DNA of 64,000 nt from Alviniconcha marisindica (GCA_018857735.1 JABMCL010001124.1:189501-253500); one strand, 5' to 3'; positions 14,501 through 24,583 are shown, counted from the first letter of the stretch. Notes: generated from the sequence alone by a model not told the origin. Numbers and translations are program-made.

Positions 14501-15375
14501 CAGGCTCCTTCTCTTCATCTTGTCCTTTACCTTTGGCCTTCCCTTCCGCTTTGTCTTTGGCCACGTCACGCATACCCTGTGAGAAAAAACAGCACTTCAC
14601 ATCACAGATCAGTCAGGGAACAAACCATTGCAACTGACAAAAGAGCATGACAGTAACAGCCACAAGCTAGCACTGTCGACTGAGTGAAACTAACATTTCA
14701 AAATTAAAAGTATACATGTGTTTACGTATGTATTTGTGATGCTCAGCATTCTTCAGTCTCAGTTCGTCTAGAAGGGTTTCAAGAAAACCAAAAATTCTGA
14801 AGACAATGTGGTGTTACTGTTGTTTTTATTTACGCTAAATTTCAAGATTAACTGTAAAATTGCTATCGCTATGTTTGGTTGTCTCAAGACACTGCATTTG
14901 TTGTATGCAAGTTCTAAAAAGTGTTTGCGACCCCTGTAAGCAGTGTCAGCAATTTGGCTCATTAGCTTTCCCTTCACAAGTCGGCTGCATACAGCCTTCT
15001 GAGATTTTCACTCATCATGCATTAACACCTGCATCACAAAAGCAATGCTAAGTCTATGTGTGGTATCCACCAGTATGCAATCCCATTGAAGAATGAAACT
15101 TCTTTCCTATCTTAAATACGCATGTATCGATATGTGTATAGACAGAGTGAATTTATAATTTTAAATCGTCCTTTCCGACTAATTTAAGTAACATACTGAG
15201 GTGTTTTATTACATTTGTTGATTTGTACAGTGCTAAGAGCTCACATAATTGTTGTTGAGGCGCTGTATAAAATAAATAATAATTATTTTTATTACCTTCA
15301 GAACTTTCTCGCTCTCCTGTCCATCTCGGCGCCTGCGCAGACGCAGCTTCCTGGCCACGGGGTCACTCTTGGGGG
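320..15375 (-). CDS. FLII: FLII exons 13-27: linker and gelsolin repeats 1-4
   Basis: Exons 13-15 encode a charged linker ([12 protein letters not shown], then a Lys/Glu-rich stretch and [19 protein letters not shown]). Gelsolin repeat 1 follows from about residue 500 ([52 protein letters not shown]). Repeat 2 is about 630-715 ([31 protein letters not shown]). Repeat 3 is about 730-820 ([45 protein letters not shown]). Repeat 4 begins near 880 ([53 protein letters not shown]). This order matches FLII rather than villin or gelsolin, which lack the LRR half. The exon 21-22 intron is the longest (3.6 kb) and holds a G-run minisatellite. Confidence 0.95.
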
Positions 15376-18300
15376 CTGCAGGAAACCCACCACCACTGTT
15401 AAACTTGGGGTTTACAGACACCCGCTGGGACTTTGCCTCTCACAGTCAATGTAACGCTAAAATGTCTCACACCACTGCCTCTCTGAATGCAGAATCATTC
15501 TGGTTGTGTAATGCAGAGTTAGGTATAGTTTGCCACTGTCCTACCTCCTGGGATGTCTGTCCCCCCCCCCCCCTTTTTTTTACCTCTTTTCCAGAGAACA
15601 ACTTGACGATGAAGAAGTTTAACACATATGACAATGATTCTGTTGTTAACCATCAAAACAAGACAAAGAAGACATAGGCAACGCTAAACAAGTCACTGTT
15701 CATTTTCAAATGTGACATGCAAAAAGAAAAAACTTGAATGCACTGTTGGTCTTCCTCCATTGTTACTGTCAGCATGTCAAAGACATTGTAACCTATTGTA
15801 GTTAATTAATCTACACTAATGTTGTAGAACACTCATAGAATCACATGCAAGCACAATGAGTCTGCTCGAGAGCAGAGAACAGCGTTATAGAAAAGCAATC
15901 ATCATCCTTATATAAAAGCAATCATCATCCTTAGTACAGATTGCACTGAGTATAGAAGCATACCAGACCCCATCTTACCAGAAAGACTATTCCAATCACA
16001 CAAAAAAAGTACTGTATGCAACTGCCTTATTCGCATTATTCTCTCTCCCCAAAGTCAATTGCATTATTTATTCTCTCTCCCCAAACTCAATCACATTATT
16101 CTCTCTCCCCAAATTCAATCACATTATTCTCTCTCCCCAAATTCAGTCACATTATTCTCTCTCTCTAAACTCAGTCACAATACTCTCTCCCCAAACTCAG
16201 TCACATTATTCTCTCTCCCTAAACTCAATTGCGTTATTCTCTCTCCCCAAAACTCAGCCATTGGCGGACACTAACGCGGTGTGTTTCCTGTAGATGGCAC
16301 TGGCGCAGCCCCAGCGAGACGGAGTTGTGTGTTGAGAGAGAAGTCGATGTTGTAGAACTCCATGTTTTTCTTCAGCTTCTGCAGGCTTGGGGGGCATCAC
16401 CAGGTCTGGGTTGTCACGCACATCCAGAGTCTGGACAACAAGGATTATACAGGTAGTGTGTGTGTGTGTGTGTGTGATTTCTTCTTTCTTTTCTTCACTC
16501 AATATTATTTCTTCTACATTTGCTGTGCCTATTGTTTGCTCTCCCCCCCCCCCCCCACCCCCAACCTCAGAGAACTGAATAGTGTATGTTGTTGACTTGC
16601 ACAGATGTTGATGTTGTTGTAACTTAAGTAAAAAAAGCTTAAAAAAGAAAGAAGTGAAGGGACTTATGACAGACACATCAAACACACATACACATGCATA
16701 CAACACACACATGCATGCACACGCACACATAAACTTTTTTTATTTATCTTTAAAAAAAAGAAGTTATTCCTACATGTACAAATGACACTTAATTGTCAAT
16801 GCCCCACAAGAAAAACTCTAACAAAGTAGCTAGCACTGTAACAGTACCAACCTCCAGTTCTGGTAACAGGTGCAGGATGTCGGGCAGAGTGATCAGGCGA
16901 TTGTTGTTCAGAACCAATCTTTTCAACTTCCCACATCTGAAGAGAAGATTATTGCAGCAAAATGAGGCCTCAAAAATAATAATGAGAGGTTCAGTCTGCC
17001 CAGACTTACATTAAAACCCTACGCACATTCATAATCATGATATACTACAGGCATATAATAGAGACAGACCAATACAAAGCAATCACAAACTAACATTACA
17101 TTATGATATGCCAGCACTCCCACCAACAACAAAGTTACAACAAAAGTGTCCCTAAACATTGTATTATACTATTACCACACACACACACACGCACACACAC
17201 ATCTGCATGCACATACACATCAGTGATGTGGATAGAGATAAACGCTGTAGTACATCTGACTGTTCATAAATACATTTTATTGGCTCCTTACTAACAAGCA
17301 GAAGCCATTTCTCTGACTTGCACAGTCAGACAGAGATTGCTGCTGTAGTACATCTGACTGTTCATGAATACATTTCACTGGTTCATTACTCACAAACAGA
17401 AGCCATTTCTCTGACCTGCACAGTCCTTCAGGGATCATCTCCAGGTTGTTTTTGGCTGCGCTGAAGATTTCCAGGTTGTGCAGTTTTCCAATGTTAGCTG
17501 GGATGCCCTCGAAGTCCAGCTGGTTGCAGTTCAGGTACAGCTTGCGTAGGGATGCTAACTTGTGGATGGACACCTACAAACAGACACATGCGTAAATAAT
17601 ATTACTGTTCACTGGTTTACTGCGGTTATATTACTGTTGTGCTATGAGACGTCACCATTAATCTTGTGCTATGAAATATTACTCTAATGTGATCTTTAAA
17701 GACCTTGATTTTCCTTTCCATCAGTGCTCCTCTCATAGAATAAATATATGCAGATCCCCCCCCCCCTTTCCACAACAGAAAATATGGCAGAGCACCTGAT
17801 GACAGCTCACTCTAAATCTCAAAAAGGGGTCCAGAAGATGGCTGATCTTTAGAAACGAGTTTATTTACCACAACCAAATTTAATTTTCTTAAATGCAGTC
17901 TTAAAAGAGTAGCAGTCTTTGGTGACTGGTTCATGTACACTGATCTACACAGGGTGAGCTTTACAAAGTGTAGACTTAAAACTACAATGATGTTCTTTTG
18001 TATTCTATTGGTATCTGCTTCTCTTTTAATCAGAAACAAAATGTTTGAAACTTACAGGCAGAGCTGTCAGTTTGTTCCTTGAGAGATTCAGTGTTTCCAG
18101 GTTCACCCACACATCTGCAAGCATCACATTACACCATGTCTGAGGTCTTGGAAATTTACATATATCCTGTTTTTTTAGTTTTGTTTTTATGAGACCAGAA
18201 CTGACACTAATATGTGAAAAACAACAACCTCTGACTGGAACACAAAACAGTATGCATAATCGTATGGGTCCACACACACACACACACATACATGCATGCA

Positions 18301-21300
18301 TGAACTCACGCACAATCACATATCCATGTTTCTTTGCATATGTAAACTAACCCCAATCTGTCAGAAATTAAAATCTTGCTCCTGCCAGAATTCCCAGTCA
18401 TACTCATCCTTCAGTAAAACTTACCAATCATCAGAGAGAGTTCTGAGATTTCATTGTCACTGAGATTCAGGCGCTTGAGAGAATCCAGCTTGTACAGAGC
18501 TTCTGGCACCCTAGGAAGAGCGTTGTCCGAAAGATCTACATCTGTCAACACAAACCAACATACACTCTGACAGATATACCTTGCTTTTAGGTCAATGTCT
18601 CCAGCAGTGATATCAGTCAGTGCATAACATGGCTTTATCCCTAGGTACCAGTTATGCAATGGGTGTTTAGAAACACAGACATCAGCAGTGAACAAAAAAC
18701 AAACACCAGCAACACTTCTTAATTACAACATTTGAACAACCACTATGTCGTTGTTGTTTGTGGGGGGTTGGGGGGTTTTCTGTGGAGAATGTGCGTTACA
18801 TACCAATACTACCTTGTACATACACAATAATATGGAAACATGCACCATTCACTCGTTGTAAGCTGACCTAGAATGTAGGTTTACCTAGCAGGAATGCTAG
18901 TTTAAACTAGATCTGTCCAGACCAGCAGGGAACTTTCTCAAGGTATGTTAAGTGTTCTGCATGTGCAGCATCTGTCAATGCTACCTTGTTCATCTAGAAC
19001 AGCAGCAACGTTTCTCAAAATGCTATGAGGGTTCCAAATCTGCAGTGACCAAGTTTTACTCCAAAAAGGTTAGTGTGTCCAGGCCAGAGGGAATGTTGAA
19101 GTCTTACCATGCAGCTTAGTCAGTGTATCTGGACCTGTGGGACAGTTGCTCAAGGTAAAGGGAGCGTTCTGCAGGTGTAGTCATTAAGTTTTACCTCGCA
19201 GGTCGGTCAATGTGTCGAGACCTGTTGCTCGAGGTCAAGGGAGTGTTTTCCAGGTTTTGAGACTTTAAGTCTTACCTTGCAGCTTAGTCAGTGTGTCTAG
19301 ACCAGTGGGACAGTTGCTCAAGGTACTGGGAGAGTTCTGCAGTGAAGTCTTCAGGTCTTACTTTGCAGGTTAGTCAGCATGTCTAGACCAGTTACTCAAG
19401 CTGGAGGGAGTGTTCTACAGGCGCAGTTTCCACGTCTTACCTTGCATGTTAGTCAGCGTGTCTAGACCAGTTACTCAAGGTGGAGGGAGTGTTATATGGG
19501 TGCAGTTTCCACAAGTCTTACCTTGTAGGTTAGTCAGCATGTCTAGACCAGTTATTCAAGGTGGAGGGAGTGTTCTACAGGTGCAATTTCCACAAGTCTT
19601 ACTTTGATGGTTGGTCAGTGTGTCTAGACCAGTTACTCAAGGTGGAGGGAGTGTTCTATAGGCACAGTTTCCACAAGTCTTACCTTGCAGGTTAGTCAGT
19701 GTGTCTAGACCAGTGGGGAAGTTGCTCAAGGTGCGCTGAGTGTTTCGCATGTGGAGTGTCTGCAGAGCTGTCAGAACTGGCAATTGTCTGTGAAGGAAAC
19801 AAAGTAAAAATGACAACACAAGGAGGCGAGTGAACCAAACAAAGACACAAAACAGCTGATGTACAGTTGTCTCCAAGCTAATGTGGAACTAAACGAGATC
19901 ATTCATGTAACATATCCTGTCAGACAACCCGAGCAACAATAAAACTAGTTTTATTTTTACAATCAATCTGATGTGTACTCTTCATTTAACAAACATGAAC
20001 TAGTTGAACACAAACTGAGCAGAAGTGATGACACCTGCATAATGTAGCTCAGAATTATGAACATTGACCTAGCCCTCCTGGGAGCTAGTAGTTGAAATCA
20101 TCTCCCTACCCACCTACCTGTCTGTCTATTTATTCATCTATCTGGAAATCCCCCCCCCCCCCCCCCTTTTACTGTTTTAAATCTCACTCTGTCTAAGACC
20201 CAGATATAATGCCTCAACAATTCATTTCATCCTTGTAAAAAAAAATAATCTTCCTCTCTTTTCTATGTAATATCCAGATGAAAAGTCACAAAAATCGAAG
20301 CGACAAAAGCTAGACAACGCTGACCAGAAATGAAAGGTGTTCTTGTAGTAGCTCCATGAAGCAGACACAAACCTGAGTTGGGCATGGATGAGAGGGTTGT
20401 TGTTGAGTATCAATGTCTGAAGACTTGTAAGTCGCCTCATCTGGGGCGGCAACATCTCTGAACACAGCACAAAAACACCTTGAGCCATGTGGGTCAGGGG
20501 TGGGAAGCGGCCACAAAATGAGTGGTGAGGGCATGATGGCGTGTCTTGCTATAGGGGCCCACGGGACTGCTCATTCCCTGCTGTCACCCCTCCACCCCCA
20601 CCCCCCCACACACACCCTTGTCCATCCTCCATCCACACCTCACCCCAAAACCAAATGCAGAACATTTTGGAGAGAACAAAAAGTACAAAATTTGTACAGT
20701 TTGGTCCATGTTGCATCACAGTTCAGTGCGATCAAAGTAAACAAAGCACAGCACCTCTGATCAAGAGATATAACTTGCTGTAACTATTGACATCATGTAC
20801 AGACCCCCTAGTGTGAGGGCAAAACAAAAGTAATCTCCTTATCATTACTAAGAAAACCCCACTCTCACATGATCAGATCAGAAAAACATTGTGTCTACCC
20901 CACTCTCCCATATAAAATCAGAAAAACATTGTGTCTACAACACTCTCACATATCAAATCAGAAAAATATTTTGTCTACCCCATTCTCACACATCAAATGA
21001 GAAAAACATTTTGTTTACCCCACTGTCACAAATCAAATCAGTAAAATATTTTGTCTGCTGATAACATTCATCACTGATGTCTTAAATGAAATGATCAGGG
21101 ACCAAAGATCTCCATTATGGGGTGGGTGAGTGGGTTGGGGGGGGGGGGGGGGGCAACGTAACAATAGCTGCCAAACAAATGTCAAGAATAATACTGTATA
21201 TTACTATTATTAGCAAGGGGGAACAATTTCACAGAGCATAATGATTAAAGAGATTTGAAACTTGAAGATCACCTACCCAAGTTATTGTTGCTGAAGTCAA

Positions 21301-22625
21301 CAAAGACAACATCTGTTAGGTTGATGAACAACTGGTTGGGAATCATCTCAATTCTGAACAAAAGAAAAAGCACAAATATTTCAACTGTTCATACAAATGT
21401 TTGTGAAACCGGAAAAAAACAGAATCATTTCCATCTTTAAACAACCTTCATACACTTTAAATGTATTATATCATAAACTATGCCTTGTGAACTAGGAATA
21501 TCCAACTTTTGGTGTATGCTACGTTTAAAATTAATCTAATATGATGCAATTCAAAGCTTCAATCGCTTTGACAGGGTACCCAGGAAAACTTCCCCTCAGT
21601 CTTCTCTGATTGTTTAACACATGTGGATATTTTACAGGAATCCTCTGATTGTGAAACACCTGGGGACATTTTACATGCATCCTCTGATTATGAAACACCT
21701 GGGGACATTTTAGTTTTTACATAATATCCTCTGATTATGAAACGCCTGGGGGCAATTTACATGCATCCTCTGACTTATTATAAAACATCTGGGGATATTT
21801 TACATGCATGCCATAAGCACCATTGTGTATATAATCATCATCAGAGGAGCTAGAACTCCCATCCATTTTTTCAAGCTATACTGGAAGACAAAGTACTGCA
21901 GAAGGCACTAGACCAACTTGGCCAGAGCAAGCCCTAAACTATCTGTTAAGTGAAATGTAAACCATTAAATGTCAAGCTGAAAGCTGCTGGGCTGCTTAAG
22001 TTTTGCACACTTTATAGTGCCAAGGATACAGCATCAAAAAATGAGATGCTCTGAAACATGAGCTTCCACATAGAAGCAGAAACCAATCAGCTATCAAACT
22101 AATTGTAATAGTCACAGCTCTCAGTTTACCTTAACACAGGAGTGGCTGCTTTGATTACACCTGCAATGTTTGTACATGTTCACAAATATTACCCTATGAC
22201 CATTTAATGATACATACAGAATAATGCAAAGGGAATACAACTGCAAGCACAAACTTACTCATTGTGGCTGAGGTTGAGTACCAGCACAGAGCGAGCATTC
22301 TCCAGTTCTGGTGGCACCTCCCTGAGGTTGTTGTGACTCAAGTCCTGCAAACAAGCAAACACCATCCCTTGGTAATACCATTCCCTTGCACTTGAACCAC
22401 TGGCAACATCACTTGGTATCTAATATTTCAGTTCATGGCTAATTATCTGAACTAGCAGAACATCTCAAAAAAATAAAAAATAAAGTTTTCTAAAGAGTGA
22501 CAAAGAGAGACAGACAGAGAAAGTGTAAGAGAAAGGAAAAACACAGACCTTAGGACAAAGGCAGAGAGACAAACACTGAGACTCAGGCAGTCAGGCAAGT
22601 ACAGACAGACACAGACTCACACTGA

Positions 22626-22678
<53 letters not shown>

Positions 22679-23752
22679 GGAAGGGTTGGGGTGGGGGTGG
22701 CAGGCAGACAAATGAAATAACATTAAAATTTTACAACAGGTTGCACAGATAAAACAGTGAGGAAAAAAAAATCAGTCAAGCGTCTACACCTCAAGTTCAA
22801 CTCACCACAATGGAGAGATCGCTCAGAGCAAACAGCTGTTTAGGAATCCCTGCATCTGTCAGTTTGTTATAACGACAGTTTACCATGTGCAGGGATGGTA
22901 ACTGAGGCAAATCATTTCCAAGACTCTCCAGATGGTTGCGCACCAGAGTTATGTCCTCCTGATCACATAAAAGGGAGAATCCATCATACTCATAGTACAC
23001 TTATACCTTTATACTTATACTGTTATAGACCTCACTTCAACTCTGAACATTATAATTATATAAATCAAACAGAAGTCTGCATTTGTTATCATAATACAGA
23101 CAATAGAATATCAATTAGGTGATCTTTCAAAATGATAATGCAAATAATGCACATAAAAAAAATTAAACCTCTTTTCAAATTTTAATTGCTTATATTTATA
23201 AGTTATGTACACATACATATTAAATTCAACAAAAGTCAACTGAGCACATAATTAAGGGTAAGACCAAGACTAGTTACACATAATGAGTCTTCTAATATTA
23301 ACTTTTAAAGCCCCATCTGACAATGACATAACACTTAAATTTAATATAAATAACAATTCATTATCAATGAACAGTCTCTACAGACTACACTGCTTTAGTT
23401 TCACTCTGTCAAGCCCACACATGTCTACATAGTGGAATATATTCAGGACTATATTATACACAGATGTCTCCACACTACTATGAACTAATGAAGAAGAAGT
23501 CTGGGTAAGACTAACCAGTTTGTTGAGCTTCCCTAACACTGCAGGCAACCCCTGTAATTCTGTGTTGCTGAGACGCAGCCATCTCAGTCCTATCATGTCC
23601 TGCATCTGAGCAGGAAAGTTATCCTGCAAGTCAAGTACATAAAATGTTGAGCAGTCAGTATATATCATAATCACAAACATTAAACAGTAAAACAAACACT
23701 ATCAATGTATCATTATCAATAATAATTTCAGAGAGCGACACAAGTTAGATGA

Positions 23753-23787
<35 letters not shown>

Positions 23788-24145
23788 TATTTAATAATAA
23801 CATAAAATCAAGTTACTTTTGATTACATACTCAGCAAAACTTGCTATTAATCAGAAAAATCTCTAATTATTTTCTGTAATTCTAACTCAAGTCTAACTAG
23901 TCGTTTACTACTAACTAGTCATGGAAGTTGAGTAAAGGAAGTAAGGAAGAAACAGTCTAAGTTGGACAGTTTACAAAGTAACAAACCCCAGTTTATAGCT
24001 AACGAAGACGAAAATAAACAGAATTTGAGAAAACAGAATGATTGGTTAACCAGCATCATGGAAACGGGGAAATCAATGTAACCTTGAAATTATTTCCTGT
24101 GAGGTCTATCCCTCTCACGAAAGGTAAGACGCCCGTCGACGCCAT
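320..24145 (-). CDS. FLII: Flightless-1 (LRR + gelsolin actin-remodelling protein), 27 exons, 3' end outside window
   Basis: Flightless-1 couples a leucine-rich-repeat platform to gelsolin repeats that bind and sever actin. Reading down the minus strand, exons are 24083-24145, 23516-23623, 22806-22958, 22259-22344, 21277-21353, 20373-20457, 19684-19787, 18425-18541, 18056-18114, 17416-17573, 16852-16936, 16276-16430, 15296-15375, 14497-14576, 13588-13670, 12981-13031, 12181-12293, 10752-10937, 9492-9548, 8700-8815, 7824-7953, 4151-4235, 2721-2808, 2247-2360, 1692-1884, 759-855 and 320-500. Every junction has AG/GT (one GC donor) and phases join correctly except for one extra base in exon 12. 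The protein starts [20 protein letters not shown], matching the family's N terminus. About 968 codons are present; human FLII has 1269 residues, so the last gelsolin repeats lie beyond base 1. Exon 27 ends two bases into a codon (AG). Confidence 0.96.
842..1640. repeat. Tandem array carrying copies of FLII exon 26 acceptor edge
   Basis: About 13 degenerate copies of a roughly 63-bp unit fill the intron between exons 25 and 26. The unit closest to the gene is the real exon 26 start, GAACAGTTGTCTG on the minus strand after an acceptor ending TTACAG. Units near 1180, 1245 and 1310 keep this exon edge (plus strand ACTGTTCCTGCAG or close variants), and others keep CAGACAGATGTTTCTGTAA. Confidence 0.88.
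2367..2760. repeat. Tandem array carrying copies of FLII exon 23 donor edge
   Basis: The real exon 23 end and donor lie at 2721/2720 (minus strand TATGTCTG then GTAAGTGT). The same block (plus strand ACACTTACCAGACATACACA and variants) recurs near 2375, 2420, 2495, 2565, 2605 and 2685 with spacing of roughly 40-85 bases. Several copies also repeat the preceding exon bases encoding VLDCISDV. Most keep a usable GTAAGT. Confidence 0.88.
3375..3440 (+). repeat. SINE/LINE 3'-tail-like repeat fragment
   Basis: Contains GTAAAGCGCTTTGAGATTC, then GCGCTCTATAAG, and ends in TTC repeats. Tails of this form end many invertebrate non-LTR elements and their dependent SINEs. A related piece (15225-15290) contains GAGGCGCTGTATAAAATAAA. 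Confidence 0.6.
4755..4965. repeat. Interspersed repeat, copy 1 (partner at 17000-17240)
   Basis: A block of roughly 200 bp in FLII intron 21 is matched, same orientation, in intron 10 (17000-17240). Shared landmarks in order are CATAATCATGA, GAGACA, CAATCACAAAC, CATTACA, TTACAACAAA and CACATCAGTGATG. The copies are diverged and I do not recognise the family. Confidence 0.7.
6940..7400. repeat. G-run minisatellite, ~58 bp unit, in FLII intron 21
   Basis: Eight to nine near-identical units of GGCATGTTGTAG..., a run of 6-19 G, then AACTGCCAATGAACCTATGA. The first G run (6952-6969) is the longest. Units are far more alike than the exon-edge arrays, so this expansion is younger. Regularly spaced G runs on the plus strand could form G-quadruplexes. 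Confidence 0.93.
8330..8705. repeat. Tandem array carrying copies of FLII exon 20 donor edge
   Basis: The real exon 20 end is at 8700 (minus strand AAAATCAAG then GTCAGTAAC). About seven diverged units of 50-60 bp follow in the intron. Each carries plus-strand CTGACCTTGACTTT or a variant, i.e. minus-strand TCAAGGTCAG, preserving the last exon bases and the GT. Confidence 0.8.
9310..9395. repeat. (CA)n microsatellite
   Basis: Uninterrupted and slightly interrupted CA dinucleotides in FLII intron 19, between exons 19 and 20. Confidence 0.97.
9490..10205. repeat. Six tandem copies of FLII exon 19 with its acceptor
   Basis: Units of about 127 bp (the fifth about 115) each contain a polypyrimidine-AG acceptor and an exon 19-like block on the minus strand. 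Copy exon starts are near 9548, 9675, 9802, 9929, 10055 and 10171. Only the copy at 9492-9548 has the donor (AGAGG then GTAAAG) and is the exon I join ([19 protein letters not shown]). The other five run from ATGGA straight into the next unit's intron-like sequence and have one extra codon (ACC/AGC). The copy at 9802 begins with TAG. Confidence 0.92.
10948..11058. repeat. (CA)n microsatellite
   Basis: About 110 bases of CA repeats interrupted once near 10981-10992, immediately upstream of the exon 18 acceptor in transcription sense. It displaces the usual polypyrimidine tract to a TG-rich one. Confidence 0.97.
11437..11508. repeat. (GT)n microsatellite
   Basis: About 72 bases of GT repeats in FLII intron 17. 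Confidence 0.97.
11735..12180. repeat. Tandem array carrying copies of FLII exon 17 donor edge
   Basis: Eight units of about 55-60 bp. Each has plus-strand TTCCCTTAC or TTCCTTTAC followed by a GCCT-like stretch, i.e. minus-strand AGGCNNNG then GTAAGGGAA. The real exon 17 donor at 12180-12179 (GGCGCCG then GTAAAGGAA) is the last unit. All units keep the GTAA. Confidence 0.87.
13388..13490 (+). repeat. Dispersed repeat R1 copy (~100-140 bp)
   Basis: AGGAGCTGTGTGAAAGTCGA, GGCCGTCCTGGGCTCCCGTC and TTTGGACGTAAAGCAA. Other copies lie at 25405-25470 (partial), 26050-26140, 26262-26400 and 28350-28480. This one sits in FLII intron 15. Confidence 0.85.
13588..13670 (-). CDS. FLII: FLII exon 15 with GC-AG intron donor
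   Basis: The exon encodes [20 protein letters not shown] and ends IP plus one G. The following intron begins GCAAGT, the classic form of the minor GC-AG donor. Only this boundary gives the phase-1 end needed to join exon 16 ([10 protein letters not shown], starting at 13031). A GT at 13583-13582, four bases further on, would shift the frame. Confidence 0.82.
13777..13840 (+). repeat. Dispersed repeat R2 copy
   Basis: GTAAGTAAGTAAGTTGGTGA, then GCCCAGTCAACCAGTGCAGT and TATATCAGGGCG, in FLII intron 14. Confidence 0.75.
15225..15290 (+). repeat. SINE-tail-like fragment
   Basis: TGTACAGTGCTAAGAGCTCA, then GGCGCTGTATAAAATAAAT and AT-rich sequence, as seen at the 3' ends of invertebrate SINEs and LINEs. 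It ends 5 bp from the FLII exon 13 donor. Confidence 0.55.
15835..15905 (+). repeat. tRNA-SINE family tail copy
   Basis: Contains GAATCACATGCAAGCACAAT, GAGTCTGCTCGAGAGCAGAG and an AGCG(T/C)TATA...AAGC end, matching the SINE tail at 63935-64000. Confidence 0.75.
16025..16258. repeat. 33-bp minisatellite next to FLII exon 12 donor
   Basis: Seven to eight units of CTCAGTCACATTATTCTCTC plus TCCCCAAA, ending 16 bases from the exon 12 donor. No exon sequence is included, unlike the other junction arrays. Confidence 0.93.
16276..16430 (-). CDS. FLII: FLII exon 12 with apparent one-base frame break
   Basis: The exon opens in frame after PELE with [22 protein letters not shown], then continues as HGVLQHRLL in that frame. 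One frame over, starting at the ATG at 16363, the sequence reads [20 protein letters not shown], the conserved FLII continuation. The switch falls at a run of five A on the minus strand (T at 16365-16369). The exon is 155 bases; 154 would give the phase-1 end needed to join exon 13 ([10 protein letters not shown]) through the donor GTTAGT at 16274-16275. One extra A therefore explains everything. It may be a homopolymer assembly error or a real allele; the rest of the gene looks intact, so I favour an error. Confidence 0.88.
16276..24145 (-). CDS. FLII: FLII exons 1-12: leucine-rich-repeat region
   Basis: Exons 1-12 encode about 416 residues, of which roughly 1-385 are leucine-rich repeats of about 23 residues. 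Repeat signatures can be read directly: [15 protein letters not shown] (exon 2), LVLNLSHN (exon 4), [11 protein letters not shown] (exon 6), [14 protein letters not shown] (exon 8), [15 protein letters not shown] (exon 9), [17 protein letters not shown] (exon 10) and [12 protein letters not shown] (exon 11). In the family this half binds LRR-interacting partners such as LRRFIP proteins and signalling adaptors (established knowledge). The region ends with [18 protein letters not shown] and, in another frame, EFYNIDFSL, a block conserved between animal FLII proteins. The start codon at 24145 is preceded by CAAG and followed by GC, a reasonable translation context. Introns 7, 10 and 12 carry tandem arrays next to the splice sites. 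Confidence 0.95.
17000..17240. repeat. Interspersed repeat, copy 2 (partner at 4755-4965)
   Basis: Same ordered landmarks as the copy in FLII intron 21, but with a CA run inserted near 17176-17204. Confidence 0.7.
17240..17430. repeat. Two-copy duplication of FLII exon 10 donor edge (~100 bp)
   Basis: 17243-17330 and 17343-17430 share GTAGTACATCTGACTGTTCA and AGAAGCCATTTCTCTGAC. The real donor is minus-strand TGTGCAG then GTCAGAG at 17416/17415. The downstream copy has TGTGCAA then GTCAGAG, so it keeps the GT but loses the last exon G. Confidence 0.9.
18870..19720. repeat. Tandem array carrying ~10 copies of FLII exon 7 donor edge
   Basis: Units of about 80-85 bp with plus-strand GTCTTACCTTGCAGGTTAGT and TGTCTAGACCAG. 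The minus strand reads CTGGTCTAGACACACTGACT...CTGCAAG then GTAAGAC, i.e. the end of exon 7 (LDTLTNLQ) with its donor. The functional copy is at 19684. Copies near 19110, 19275, 19437 and 19518 keep GTAAGAC; others have AAGTAAG or changed bases. Similarity fades below 19040. Confidence 0.92.
20860..21060. repeat. ~42-bp tandem repeat in FLII intron 5
   Basis: Five units of AAATCAGAAAAACATTGTGT plus CTACCCCACTCTCACATATC, not adjacent to an exon border. Confidence 0.85.
21600..21815. repeat. ~42-bp tandem repeat in FLII intron 4
   Basis: Five units of TCCTCTGATTATGAAACACC, then TGGGGACATTTTACATGCA. Confidence 0.85.
22626..22677. repeat. (GT)n microsatellite
   Basis: About 50 bases of GT in FLII intron 3. 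Confidence 0.96.
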
Positions 24146-24449
24146 CTTGGATGTGAAAACTTGTGAACGGAGTTGTTTGCTCCTGCTCTTCTGTGGCTTA
24201 AAAACAAAATTAATCATACTTTCGATTTCTCTGTGCTTTACATGAAAGATACGAATGAATGAATGCATCATAAAATGAATGAACCAACAAACACACTGAT
24301 CAGCATACACACACTACTGCTAGTACATACTCTTCAGGGTCCCTTTCGAAATGTTTGATCAATGGTTAACTTACATAAAAATCCGATTCCGCACGGTAAC
24401 TGACCCGGCGTCACTGACTGAGTAGTCAGTAGCGACTAGCCGCGGCAGT

Positions 24450-24457
24450 AAGTTGGT

Positions 24458-24502
<45 letters not shown>

Positions 24503-24516
24503 CACACACACACAAA

Positions 24517-24580
<64 letters not shown>
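24450..24580. repeat. (CA)n microsatellite upstream of FLII
   Basis: About 120 bases of CA runs with ACTC interruptions, followed by two copies of ACACACAGAGTAGCCGCAGG. It lies about 300 bases upstream of the FLII start codon. Confidence 0.96.
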
Positions 24581-24583
<3 letters not shown>

